Assembly (NCBI RefSeq): GCF_052044135.1
Contig: NZ_JBQDYF010000004.1
Span: 175,308 to 239,307, forward strand
Origin: Salinisphaera sp052044135
GTDB taxonomy: Bacteria; Pseudomonadota; Gammaproteobacteria; Nevskiales; Salinisphaeraceae
DNA: 64,000 bases
Direction: 5' to 3'
Both the position numbers and the translations under genes were made by a program. The notes under the pieces are model-generated. The model did not search any database. It was not told the origin of the DNA and was given only the letters and a program-made list of their open reading frames with translations. Of this stretch, positions 1 through 8,700 are shown piece after piece; the stretch's first letter is position 1; each line of letters starts with the position of its first letter.

Positions 1-1
1 G

Positions 2-1153
2 CATATCGAGGCGGACAGTGAGTCGGCGGCCTATCGGGCGTTGCAGGCTCAGGGGCTGTTGCCGCTGACGATTGCGCCGGCGCGCCAGCCGCGCGGCGGA
101 CGGCTGCGCAGCCGCCGGCTGACCGGGGCGATGCGCAAGCAGGCGGTGGAGGAGATGGCGACGCTGCTGGCGTCCGGCGTGCCGCTTTCCGAGGCGTTGC
201 CGTCACTGCGCAAGGGACACGCCAACACCCCGCTCGGGACGGTGTTCGACGAACTGCATGCCGGGCTGCGCGGCGGCGATTCGTTTTCGGAATCGCTGGA
301 GCGTTCGCGGCTGTCGCTGCCACCCGACGTGCTGCAGATGATCCGCGCCGGTGAGGCTGCCGGCGATCTGGGCGGGGCGATGCGAACCGCGCTGGACCGC
401 ATGGAATATGTCGCGTCGAGCCAACGTGAGCTGCGTAATGCGCTGATCTATCCGGCGATCCTGGTGATCGCCGGGCTGGCGGCGATCGTGCTGATATTCG
501 CGATTGTGGTGCCGCGATTCCAGCGGTTGCTGTCCAAGGGCGGCGATTCGGTGCCCTGGATTTCCCGCGTTGTTTTGCACATCGGTATGTTTTTACACGA
601 CCACTGGCTGCTCGTGCTCGCCGGCGTGGCGGGGGTCGCCGGGGTGTGTTGGGCGTTGCTGCAGCAACCGCAGGTGCGGCGCACGGCGGAGGACACGCTG
701 CTGCGTCTGCCGGGCATCGGCAGCTGGTTGCTGCAGGCCGAGATGGGGCGTTGGACGCATTCCCTGGGCGCGCTGCTGAGCAGCAAGGTGCCGCTGGCGC
801 GCGCGCTGGCACTGAGCGCCGAGGCCGTGACCATCGCCAGCCTGCGGCGCCGGCTCACGACTGTACAGGCCAACATCCGCGCCGGCGAACGGCTGACCGA
901 TGCGCTGGAACGTCAGCATCTGATTGATCCCATGGGTGCTAATCTGTTGCGCGTGGGCGAGCAGTCCGGGCGGTTGGCGGAGGTACTGGCCTCTTTGACG
1001 AGGGTATACAATACGTCGGCCACGCAGCGCATGAAACGCTTTCTGCTGCTGCTCGAGCCGGCGGCGATTCTGTTCATCGGTGCGTCGATCGGGCTGCTGA
1101 TGGTCGCGATCATGCTGGCGGTGACCAGTCTGAACAACGCGGTGCTCCAGTAG
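2..1153 (+). CDS. gspF: Type II secretion inner-membrane platform protein GspF (5' partial)
   Basis: Polytopic inner-membrane platform protein of the type II secretion system, which couples the GspE ATPase to pseudopilus assembly. The frame is already open at base 2 and reads EADSESAAYRALQAQGLLPL, the usual N-terminal region of GspF, so roughly 25 residues lie outside the window. Two GspF/PilC cytoplasmic domains are visible, one before and one after a hydrophobic segment (NALIYPAILVIAGLAAIVLI). A C-terminal membrane helix (EPAAILFIGASIGLLMVAI) follows. A TTG at 41 is only an internal codon. gspG follows 55 bp downstream, as in standard gsp operons. Nothing in the sequence suggests inactivation. 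Confidence 0.93.
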   Translation, partial: HIEADSESAAYRALQAQGLLPLTIAPARQPRGGRLRSRRLTGAMRKQAVEEMATLLASGVPLSEALPSLRKGHANTPLGTVFDELHAGLRGGDSFSESLERSRLSLPPDVLQMIRAGEAAGDLGGAMRTALDRMEYVASSQRELRNALIYPAILVIAGLAAIVLIFAIVVPRFQRLLSKGGDSVPWISRVVLHIGMFLHDHWLLVLAGVAGVAGVCWALLQQPQVRRTAEDTLLRLPGIGSWLLQAEMGRWTHSLGALLSSKVPLARALALSAEAVTIASLRRRLTTVQANIRAGERLTDALERQHLIDPMGANLLRVGEQSGRLAEVLASLTRVYNTSATQRMKRFLLLLEPAAILFIGASIGLLMVAIMLAVTSLNNAVLQ

Positions 1154-1208
1154 CGACCGTTTTTCCTTTGCCATGATGCCTGCGCGCCCGGCGCGGGAGG
1201 AGAGTTGA

Positions 1209-1649
1209 ATGCAGCGCGCACAGCGTGGTTTTACGCTGATCGAAATGTTGGTGGTATTGGTGATAATCGGCCTGCTGGCCGGGTTGATCGGTCCGCGCCT
1301 GTTCAGCCAGGCGGACAAGTCGAAGGTCAAGACCGCCAAGGTGCAGATCAAAATGCTTAAAAATTCGCTGCAGACCCTGGAGTTGGACTACGGTCGGTTT
1401 CCGAACAACCATGAAGGATTGAGTCTGTTGGTGCAGCCGCCGTCGAACCCGTCACTGGCCAAGCGCTGGCACGGACCCTATCTGGGTGATCCGAAGGTGC
1501 CGAAGGATCCGTGGGGTTATGCCTATCATTATCAGGTGCCGGGGCCTAAGAACATGCCGTTTGCACTATGGTCGGACGGTGCCGACGGCAAGCCGGGTGG
1601 CAAGGGCATTAATGCGGATATCGGCTATTTGCCGCCCGGGCGGTCGTAG
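1209..1649 (+). CDS. gspG: Type II secretion major pseudopilin GspG
   Basis: Major pseudopilin of the type II secretion pseudopilus. The short basic leader MQRAQRG is followed by FTLIEMLVVLVIIGLLAG: the prepilin peptidase cleavage site G|F, Glu at +5 and one hydrophobic helix. The C-terminal half carries the GspG-typical stretch (PNNHEGLSLLVQPP, GPYLGDPKVPKDPWG, YHYQVPG, DIGYLPPG) with the aspartates expected in the calcium-binding loop. The length of 146 residues is normal for the family. The ATG at 1209 has GGAGGAGAG about 5 bases upstream. It sits between gspF and a second pseudopilin whose start overlaps its 3' end. Confidence 0.96.
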   Translation: MQRAQRGFTLIEMLVVLVIIGLLAGLIGPRLFSQADKSKVKTAKVQIKMLKNSLQTLELDYGRFPNNHEGLSLLVQPPSNPSLAKRWHGPYLGDPKVPKDPWGYAYHYQVPGPKNMPFALWSDGADGKPGGKGINADIGYLPPGRS

Positions 1650-2031
1650 GGCAACCGGCCCCGGCCGCGAGCGCGGCATGACGCTGCTGGAGATTACCGT
1701 CGTGCTGTTCATCGGGGCGCTGATCACGGCGGTGGTCATTCCGCAGGCGATGAAGATGATCGGGGCCTGGCGTGGCCATGGCCAACGCAGCGAGATCGTG
1801 CAGCAGCTCAATGAGCTGTCGCTCAAGGCCTATGTGCATGGGCATGGCTTCGAGTTGAACAACAAGACCGCGCCGAAGGTGCCGAAAGGATGGTCGCTCG
1901 AGGTGTTGAAGCCTATCCACTTCGCCAACAACGGCATGTGTACGTCGGGGCGTGTGCGGCTCGTGGCCCCGGATGGGGCAGCCCAGGTTTATGCGATGGG
2001 GCCGCCGGACTGTCATTTGAAGACCAAATGA
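1612..2031 (+). CDS. Second type IV pilin-like pseudopilin (GspH/I-like)
   Basis: Small pseudopilin, 139 residues from the ATG at 1612. That start overlaps the end of gspG by 38 bp and has an AAGGG motif just upstream. It gives a 22-residue basic leader ending RERG, followed by MTLLEITVVLFIGALI, a textbook prepilin peptidase site with Glu at +5. The remainder is a short soluble domain with a Cys pair (NNGMCTSG and PPDCHLK) that could form a disulfide in the periplasm. A start at the internal ATG (1678) would delete the leader and is unlikely. It is the last T2SS gene here: gspI-K and later genes do not follow, and polysaccharide export genes begin instead. I cannot assign it to GspH, I or J by sequence alone. 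Confidence 0.8.
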   Translation: MRISAICRPGGRRATGPGRERGMTLLEITVVLFIGALITAVVIPQAMKMIGAWRGHGQRSEIVQQLNELSLKAYVHGHGFELNNKTAPKVPKGWSLEVLKPIHFANNGMCTSGRVRLVAPDGAAQVYAMGPPDCHLKTK

Positions 2032-2096
2032 AAGATGTGTGAAATAGCAGCGTGCGCGTGTCGGGGCGCGCTCATGCTGCAGAGGGTTTGAATGTT

Positions 2097-2882
2097 TTGA
2101 TTGCTTCTGTATGGCGCTACCGGGGTTTTATTGTCGGGTCGATCAAGAACGAGTTTCTGACTCAGTTCGCGAGCAGTCGGCTGGGCGGTCTCTGGATGAT
2201 TCTCAACCCGCTGGCGCAAGTGGCGATCTATGCGCTGGTGTTGTCGGCGGTGCTGTCGGCCAAGATGCCCGGCGTGCACAGCCGCTTCGGCTATGCCATT
2301 TATCTGATGGCCGGCATGCTCGGCTGGAACCTGTTCAACGAGCTGGTCGGACGTTGTCTGAATGTGTTCGTCGCCAATGCCAACCTGATCAAGAAACTGT
2401 CGTTCCCCCGCATCAGTCTGCCGCTGATTGCCGCCGGCAGCACGCTGGTGACCAATGTGCTGCTGTTCGTGGCCATTTTTGTGGTGTTCACGCTGATGGG
2501 GCACTGGCCGTCGCCGGCGTTGTTGTGGTTGCCGCTGCTCACCGCGCTGACCGTGGCGCTGGCTCTGGGTCTGGGGCTGCTGATCGGGGTGGTGAATGTG
2601 TTCATTCGCGACGTCGGCCAGATCATGGGGATTGTGCTGCAGTTCTGGTTCTGGTTGACGCCGGTGGTCTATACCGCGCGCATGCTGCCGACAAGCTATC
2701 AGGATATCCTGCTGATCAATCCCATGACCGGCGTGGTGGAGGCTTATCACGCGGTGCTCGTGTATGGCCGCTCGCCGGATATTGAAACCCTGATCTATCC
2801 CGCGGTGCTGGCGGCCGTGCTGCTCGCGCTTTCGTGGCGGATTTATCGGTGCGCCGCCGAAGATATGGCCGACGTGTTATGA
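2097..2882 (+). CDS. wzm: ABC-2 type O-polysaccharide export permease (Wzm-like)
   Basis: Membrane subunit of an ABC exporter that flips completed, lipid-linked polysaccharide across the inner membrane. The N-terminus reads SVWRYRGFIVGSIKNEF, the amphipathic segment typical of Wzm/KpsM/TagG proteins. About six hydrophobic helices follow. The loop FIRDVGQIMGIVLQFWFWLTPVVY is a family hallmark. The start is uncertain: the TTG at 2097 has AGAGGG about 10 bases upstream and gives the usual short N-terminus, while a GTG at 2052 in the same frame is the alternative. Its stop overlaps the ATPase start by 4 bp (ATGA), so the two are translationally coupled. Confidence 0.9.
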   Translation: MIASVWRYRGFIVGSIKNEFLTQFASSRLGGLWMILNPLAQVAIYALVLSAVLSAKMPGVHSRFGYAIYLMAGMLGWNLFNELVGRCLNVFVANANLIKKLSFPRISLPLIAAGSTLVTNVLLFVAIFVVFTLMGHWPSPALLWLPLLTALTVALALGLGLLIGVVNVFIRDVGQIMGIVLQFWFWLTPVVYTARMLPTSYQDILLINPMTGVVEAYHAVLVYGRSPDIETLIYPAVLAAVLLALSWRIYRCAAEDMADVL

Positions 2883-4114
2883 GTAACGACGCACCGGTAC
2901 TGGAAGTGCGCGGCCTCGGCAAGGCGTATCGCGACTACGGCGGCGAGTGGCGGCGGGTGTTGTCCTGGTTCGGTTTCGGCTTCAAGCCGATCGCCGAACA
3001 GTGGACGCTGCAGAACGTGGACTTCGAAATCCCGCCGGGCGAGGCGGTCGGGATCGTGGGCCAGAACGGTGCGGGCAAGAGTACCTTGCTCAAGATCATC
3101 ACCGGTACGCTGCGGGCGAGCACGGGCGAGGCGGTCGCGCGCGGGCGTATTGCGGCGATTCTCGAGTTGGGCATGGGGTTTCATGCCGATCTCACGGGGC
3201 GGCAGAATGTGTACCACTCGGCAGGATTGATGGGCTTCAGCCGCGAACAGGTTGATGCAGTCATCGGCGATATCGAGGCGTTTGCCGAGATCGGCGGGTA
3301 TTTCGATGAGCCGGTACGTACCTATTCCAGCGGCATGCAGATGCGCGTGGCGTTTGCCGTGGCGACCGCCTACCGGCCGGAGGTGCTGATTATCGACGAG
3401 GCGTTGTCGGTTGGCGATACGTATTTCCAGCACAAAAGCTTTGCGCGGATTCGAGAGTTCCAGGCCGAAGGTACGTCGCTTCTGATTGTCTCGCACGACC
3501 GAACCGCGATTCAGACACTCTGCACGCGTGCGCTGCTGCTCGCCGAAGGCCGCGTGATCAAGGATGGTCAGCCGGAAGCCGTGATGGACTTCTATAACGC
3601 GCTGATCGCGGAAAAAGAAGAGAGCAGCACCATCGAGGTGACCGAAACCGAGAGCGGTCGCGTGCAGACGCGCTCGGGCACGGGCGAGGCCCGGGTTGAA
3701 TCGGTGACGCTTTGCGATGCCGCCGGCAAGGCCGTCGAGCACCTTCGCGTGGGCGAGCCGGTTGCGTTGCGGGTCGCGTGTCGGGCGCATGTCGACCTGG
3801 AGCGGCTGGTGCTCGGTTATGTGATCAAGGATCGGCTGGGGCAGCCGATGTTCGGTATCAACACGCATCATCTGGGGGCAAGTCTCACCGACGTGTCGGC
3901 GGGCGAGTGTTTCGGCTACACCTTCCGCTTCCCCGCGAATCTGGGGGTCGGCTCCTACTCCGTGGCGGTTGCCCTGCATGCGTTCGATACGCACGTGGCG
4001 GCTAACTACGACTGGTGGGATCTCGCGGCGGTGTTCGATGTGGTGAATGTCAACCGGCCGGTATTCACCGGCGCGATGTGGCTGCCCCCGGAATGGGAGT
4101 GTGAGCGTGGCTGA
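2879..4114 (+). CDS. wzt: O-polysaccharide ABC exporter ATPase with C-terminal carbohydrate-binding domain (Wzt-like)
   Basis: ATPase partner of the Wzm-like permease. Residues about 1-245 form the nucleotide-binding domain: Walker A GQNGAGKST, signature YSSGMQMR, Walker B VLIIDEALSVGD and the switch histidine in LIVSHD. After a linker, residues about 265-410 form the extra C-terminal beta-sandwich found in Wzt proteins that recognise the capped, non-reducing end of their own O-polysaccharide (LGYVIKDRLGQPMFGINT is typical). The start ATG at 2879 lies within the permease stop (ATGA overlap). The methyltransferase start overlaps its 3' end. A C-terminal domain of this kind normally goes with a chain-terminating enzyme, which fits the next gene. 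Confidence 0.93.
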   Translation: MSNDAPVLEVRGLGKAYRDYGGEWRRVLSWFGFGFKPIAEQWTLQNVDFEIPPGEAVGIVGQNGAGKSTLLKIITGTLRASTGEAVARGRIAAILELGMGFHADLTGRQNVYHSAGLMGFSREQVDAVIGDIEAFAEIGGYFDEPVRTYSSGMQMRVAFAVATAYRPEVLIIDEALSVGDTYFQHKSFARIREFQAEGTSLLIVSHDRTAIQTLCTRALLLAEGRVIKDGQPEAVMDFYNALIAEKEESSTIEVTETESGRVQTRSGTGEARVESVTLCDAAGKAVEHLRVGEPVALRVACRAHVDLERLVLGYVIKDRLGQPMFGINTHHLGASLTDVSAGECFGYTFRFPANLGVGSYSVAVALHAFDTHVAANYDWWDLAAVFDVVNVNRPVFTGAMWLPPEWECERG

Positions 4115-5723
4115 AAACGGTTTTTATCGCGCCTTCGAGGACCGTTTTCGCGGCACGCGCGAGACTATCGACGCGCGGTTGCGCGTTTACCTGCCGTTTC
4201 TGGCGCCGCTGACTGAAGCCACGACCGCGCCGCGCGCGCTGGATCTGGGCTGTGGCCGGGGCGAGTGGCTGGAAGTCGTGCAGGCCCAGGGGTTTGCTGC
4301 CGAGGGCGTCGACCTGGATGCGGGCATGCTGGCGGCCTGCCGTGAGCGTGAGCTTGCGGTGCGGCAGGCGGACGCGCTCGCGGCGCTGGCGGAAATGGAA
4401 GACGAAAGCCTCGCTCTGGTTTCGGGCTTTCATATCGCCGAGCATTTACCGTTCGAGACATTGCAGGCCCTGGTCGGCGAAGCGTTGCGGGTGCTGTTGC
4501 CGGGCGGGCTGCTCATTCTCGAGACGCCAAACCCGGAAAATATCCTGGTGGCGTCGCGGCATTTCTATCTCGACCCGACCCATCGTCACCCGTTGCCGCC
4601 GCCGCTGCTGGCGTTTCTGCCGGAGTACGCGGGCTTTGCCCGAACCCGAATTCTGCGGCTGCAGGAGGATCGGCGTTTGCACGGCGATGTGCCGATCGGG
4701 GTGCGTGAAGTGATCGGCGGGGCCAGCCCGGATTATGCGGTTGTGGCGCAGAAGCACGGACCCGCGTCGCAGCTTGAGTGTTTCGATACGGCATTCGAAG
4801 CGGCGTACGGCATGCCGTACGAGAACCTGGCCGAGCGGTTCGATGCCCGCTTCGCCGGGGCGGAGACGACGGCGACGACGGCCCATGAAACGGCCGAGCA
4901 GGCCCTGGACGCCGCCCGAACCGGCGTGGAGACTGCAACGCAGGCTCTGGATGCCGCCCGAACCGGCGTAGAGACTGCAACGACGATGGCACAGCAGGCG
5001 CTGGATGCCGCCGGAGCCGCGCAGTCGGAATTGCATTCCGTCTACAACAGCCGATCGTGGCGGGTTACGGAGCCACTGCGTTGGGGGGCGCAAGTCGCCC
5101 GTGAGGGGCGTCGCCGGGCCAAAAGTACGGCCGTTCGACTGGATCCGGTCGACGGCGCGATCGACTACGTGAGCCGGCATCCGCGCATCAAGCGGCTCGT
5201 GACGCGAATCCCAAGTGTCGAGCGCCGGTTGCGGCGCGGCCAAGCCGCCAGCGCCGCCGCGTCGGTTGCACCCGAAGCCCAAGAGCCAGCGCCGAAGCAT
5301 AAACCGTCGTACACCCAGACGTTGTGGCGTATCACCTCGCCGCGCGGGAATTCGACAATGCAAAATTCATCGTCCGCCAAGCTCGGGAATGCCCGCCGCG
5401 GGATGCTGGTCGGCTTGGTGAGTCGGGCGGGCAATTATGCCAAGACAGCCCCTCGTTTCAGGCGTGCTGCACTGCGTGTATTGAACCGGGCGCCCGGGCT
5501 GAATATCAAGCTGCGCCAGCTTTATCTGGAGTCTAAGTTCGGATCGGGCTCACGCGGTGACGTTTGGTCAGCCCGGGCTGCATCGGGGGCGGCAGCGTCT
5601 GCAACAACACGTGCCGGAAACGAAACAGCGGGCCTAAGCTCCGAGGCAATGTCGAACGGGATTAACGCCGGGCAGCGCACGCCCTTGGAAACATATTTCC
5701 ATGCTTACGGGGCGGATGAATGA
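4107..5723 (+). CDS. SAM-dependent methyltransferase with coiled-coil tail, candidate chain terminator
   Basis: Residues about 1-200 are a class I SAM methyltransferase: motif I LDLGCGRGEW, acidic residue after beta-2 in VDLD, and motif IV/post-IV region HIAEHLPFETL with LLPGGLLILETPNPEN. Residues about 250-310 are Ala/Glu/Thr-rich heptads predicted to be coiled coil, containing two tandem 14-residue units. A segment SVYNSRSWRVTEPLRW follows, like those that trail coiled coils in many glycan enzymes, then a basic, low-complexity tail to residue 538. The GTG start at 4107 is chosen because GGGAG lies 7 bases upstream; it overlaps wzt by 8 bp. By context it may methylate the non-reducing end of the O-chain and stop extension, as WbdD does in E. 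coli O8/O9a. That role is inferred. Confidence 0.75.
   Translation: MAENGFYRAFEDRFRGTRETIDARLRVYLPFLAPLTEATTAPRALDLGCGRGEWLEVVQAQGFAAEGVDLDAGMLAACRERELAVRQADALAALAEMEDESLALVSGFHIAEHLPFETLQALVGEALRVLLPGGLLILETPNPENILVASRHFYLDPTHRHPLPPPLLAFLPEYAGFARTRILRLQEDRRLHGDVPIGVREVIGGASPDYAVVAQKHGPASQLECFDTAFEAAYGMPYENLAERFDARFAGAETTATTAHETAEQALDAARTGVETATQALDAARTGVETATTMAQQALDAAGAAQSELHSVYNSRSWRVTEPLRWGAQVAREGRRRAKSTAVRLDPVDGAIDYVSRHPRIKRLVTRIPSVERRLRRGQAASAAASVAPEAQEPAPKHKPSYTQTLWRITSPRGNSTMQNSSSAKLGNARRGMLVGLVSRAGNYAKTAPRFRRAALRVLNRAPGLNIKLRQLYLESKFGSGSRGDVWSARAASGAAASATTRAGNETAGLSSEAMSNGINAGQRTPLETYFHAYGADE
4899..5013 (+). repeat. Tandem 42-bp coding repeat (14-residue coiled-coil units)
   Basis: Two adjacent 42-bp units (4899-4940 and 4941-4982) encode QALDAARTGVETAT twice, differing at only a few silent positions. 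A third partial unit encodes QALDAA from about 4995. Fourteen residues is exactly two heptads, so unit number can change without breaking the coiled-coil register. Confidence 0.85.
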
Positions 5724-8700
5724 AAAGGGTTCTGGCGTTTTGTTTTTTTCCAGCCTTTACTCCGCCCTCCAATGGCGGGCAGTCGCGTCTGTTTCATTTC
5801 TACCAGGCTCTCAGCCGCTGGCATCAGATCACATTGCTGACCTCGACGCATCCCGGCGATGATGAAGTGGTTATCAATCACGGCATTAATTTTGTTGAAC
5901 GGCGCATTCCAAAGGGCGAACAGTTTGCCCGTGAGTATGCGGCGCTTGAGCAGTACTCAGGTGGCGGCGATCTTTCCGGGCCGGCCATCGCGGCCTGTGG
6001 GAAATGGCCTACCCGGCTGCATCGGGCGTACCTGGAAGAGTATGACCGGGCGGATATCATTATTCACGATTTCCCGTTCACCGTGGATTACGATTTGTTC
6101 GCAGGGGCAGACGAAAAGCCGCGTGTTTATAACGCGCACAATAGCGAGGCACATTTATACCGGCGGCTTCATCCAGGCGCGAAATCCGGATATTTGCATG
6201 ATCTCGTTGAGGCTGCCGAGCAGCGTATTCTGGAAAACGCGAACCTGGTGCTGTATTGCAGTGAGGGTGACCTGACGGCGTTTCGGAGGCTTGCCCCGAA
6301 TTCCGGGTTCGAGGCGCTTTATACACCGAACGGGATGACGGCCACCGCCGCTCGGAAAGATTCGTCGGACACGATATCCGATGTGTTTCGAGCGGTGTTC
6401 ATGGGGAGTGGGCACCCACCCAATGTGCAGGCAGCGGAGTTCATTGTTCGCACGCTGGCGCCGGCCATGCCCGAGGTTGCTTTCGACATCATCGGGGGTT
6501 GCCTGCCAGAAGATGGACGTTATCCCGACAATGTGCAGCGTTACGGCATCGTCGATGATGCCGCGAAGACGCGGATACTGAGGCGCGCTGATCTTGCCCT
6601 CAATCCGATGACAACGGGCAGTGGCTCGAACGTCAAGGTACTCGAGTATTTTGCCTATGGCTTGCCGGTGCTTTCCACACCCATGGGCATGCGGGGTATT
6701 CAGGCCGCTCCGGGAGAGGAATATCTTGAGTCGAACCCGGACCAATTTCCGCAGGCGCTGAAGAGGGCGGCCGCTGATCCAATATCACTTGCCGCTATCG
6801 GGCAGGCTGGACAATCGCTGGGCTTGAAGCAGTATACATGGGATGTGATCGCGCAGCCGGTTGCGGAACGCCTGGCGACACTTGTCAGCGATGCGGCGGC
6901 GAGTGACGCCGACTGCTTCGTTCTGGTATTGAATGATTATGATTCGTTCGCGACTGTCGGCGGCGGCGGAACGCGTACACGAAGTCTGTATGAAGCGGTG
7001 CGTGGCTGGAGTTCGGTGGTCGCGGTCAGCTTTTCAACCGATGGGACTCTCAGCGCGAGATGGCACAGCCCGGGCATCCGAGTCATCAATGTGCCCAGGA
7101 CGGCCGAACACGATGCTGATCTGGCGACCATCAACGCACAGTATCATGTGTCGGCGGACGATATCATCGCGAGTCGCCACAGCACGGCCAATCCCTGGCT
7201 TGATGCGGTCTATCGCCTACTGCGGCAATCCGCGCGGTGCGTGGTGGTCGAGCACTGTTACTTGGTTCCGCTACCGCTTTCCTGGGGGGACCGCTTTGTT
7301 TACTCGTCTCATAATAATGAGACGGAACTCAAACGGCGGCTTCTGGAACAGCATCCCCTTGAAGCAGAATTATTGTCTCAGGTGGAACGCATTGAGCGGC
7401 AGGCTGTAGAACGTTCAGCGGCCATCGCCGCCGTCTCGCGGGAAGACGCGATAAGCCTCGTAAAAGGCAAACGCACGGCAGCGCCTGTCATCGTGGTGCG
7501 TAATGGCGCGGCCACACCCGCAACGGGCGCAGACGTCGATCGCATGCGACAGGATTTGTGCCGCAGGATCGGGGATTACGGCATCGTGTTTCTCGGATCG
7601 GCCCACCCACCGAACGTCGAGGCCGCACGATTCATCGTGGACGAACTGGCGCCCCGGTGTCCCGATCTGCCATTCCATGTTCTGGGATCTGTTTGCGGCG
7701 CACTTTTGAAGGTGCCCGCGAATGTGCGTCTCTGGGGCGTGGTGGATGAGGTGACCAAAAGTGCGGTAATGCAATCGTGCGCTATAGCGCTCAACCCGAT
7801 GAAATCGGGCAGTGGCTCGAATATCAAGCTGGCCGATTATCTTGCCAATGGCCTGTTTGTGATTACAACGGAATTCGGTCAGCGTGGGTATCCATCTGCC
7901 GTAGAAGAGCATCTGGCCATTGAGCCCTTGGATCGGTTTGCCGAGGCCATATGGAATACGCTGGAAGCGCCCGAACTTTACGCGGCCGAGGCCAAGACGC
8001 GCCGGCAGCACCTGTTTCAGCAAGAGTTGGCAATGCAGGGCATCGCCGAACGGTTTGTCGAGATGCTGCAAGGCCTGGAAAAGCACAAGAAACGAATCCT
8101 GTACGTCGCTTATCGCTATACAGCGCCGGCTCTAGGCGGCGCGGAAACCAACATCGAAAAGTTCGTGGGTGCGCTGGGTCGGAGTGGTGAATTTGATATT
8201 GATGTGGTTGCGCCCGAGGTCAGCAGCATTCACAGCTACATGCGGTTCAGCGAAACCTACACTTTCGATCCGGATTTCGTTGTACCGGTGGATATCCCCA
8301 ATACACGTTTTGCGCGCTTTCCCGCGGATGAGCCCGACCCTGACGCGATAACGTCGCATTTGCATGACGCGTGGTCCGCTCAGGTGCTTTTTGATCAAGT
8401 ACTCGAGCGAGAGTTGCGTCACGGGTTCGAGGAAACCGGCCTGACGTGGGGCTGGGGATATCCCGAAGGCGAGGGTGCGGCTGCGGCCCGCTGGACGTTT
8501 TCTGAATGCGGGGTGTTTCTGCATGAAGGAGGCCGGATCGAATGCAAAGGCTTTGCTGCGGGCGCCACAGTCACGACCATTTACCGTGGGCTTTGTGTTA
8601 TCGCAGGGCCGTATACGGTTAAAGGAAAATTCTCGCTGTCTTTCGATGCGGACGCAGGCGAGGTCCGGTTGGTAACATCTGCGCCACAGTCGGAGGTCGA

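Noticed and set aside
4899..5013. Short tandem repeats that could suggest a CRISPR array
   Set aside because: The units are contiguous, in frame and encode coiled-coil residues; there are no spacers.
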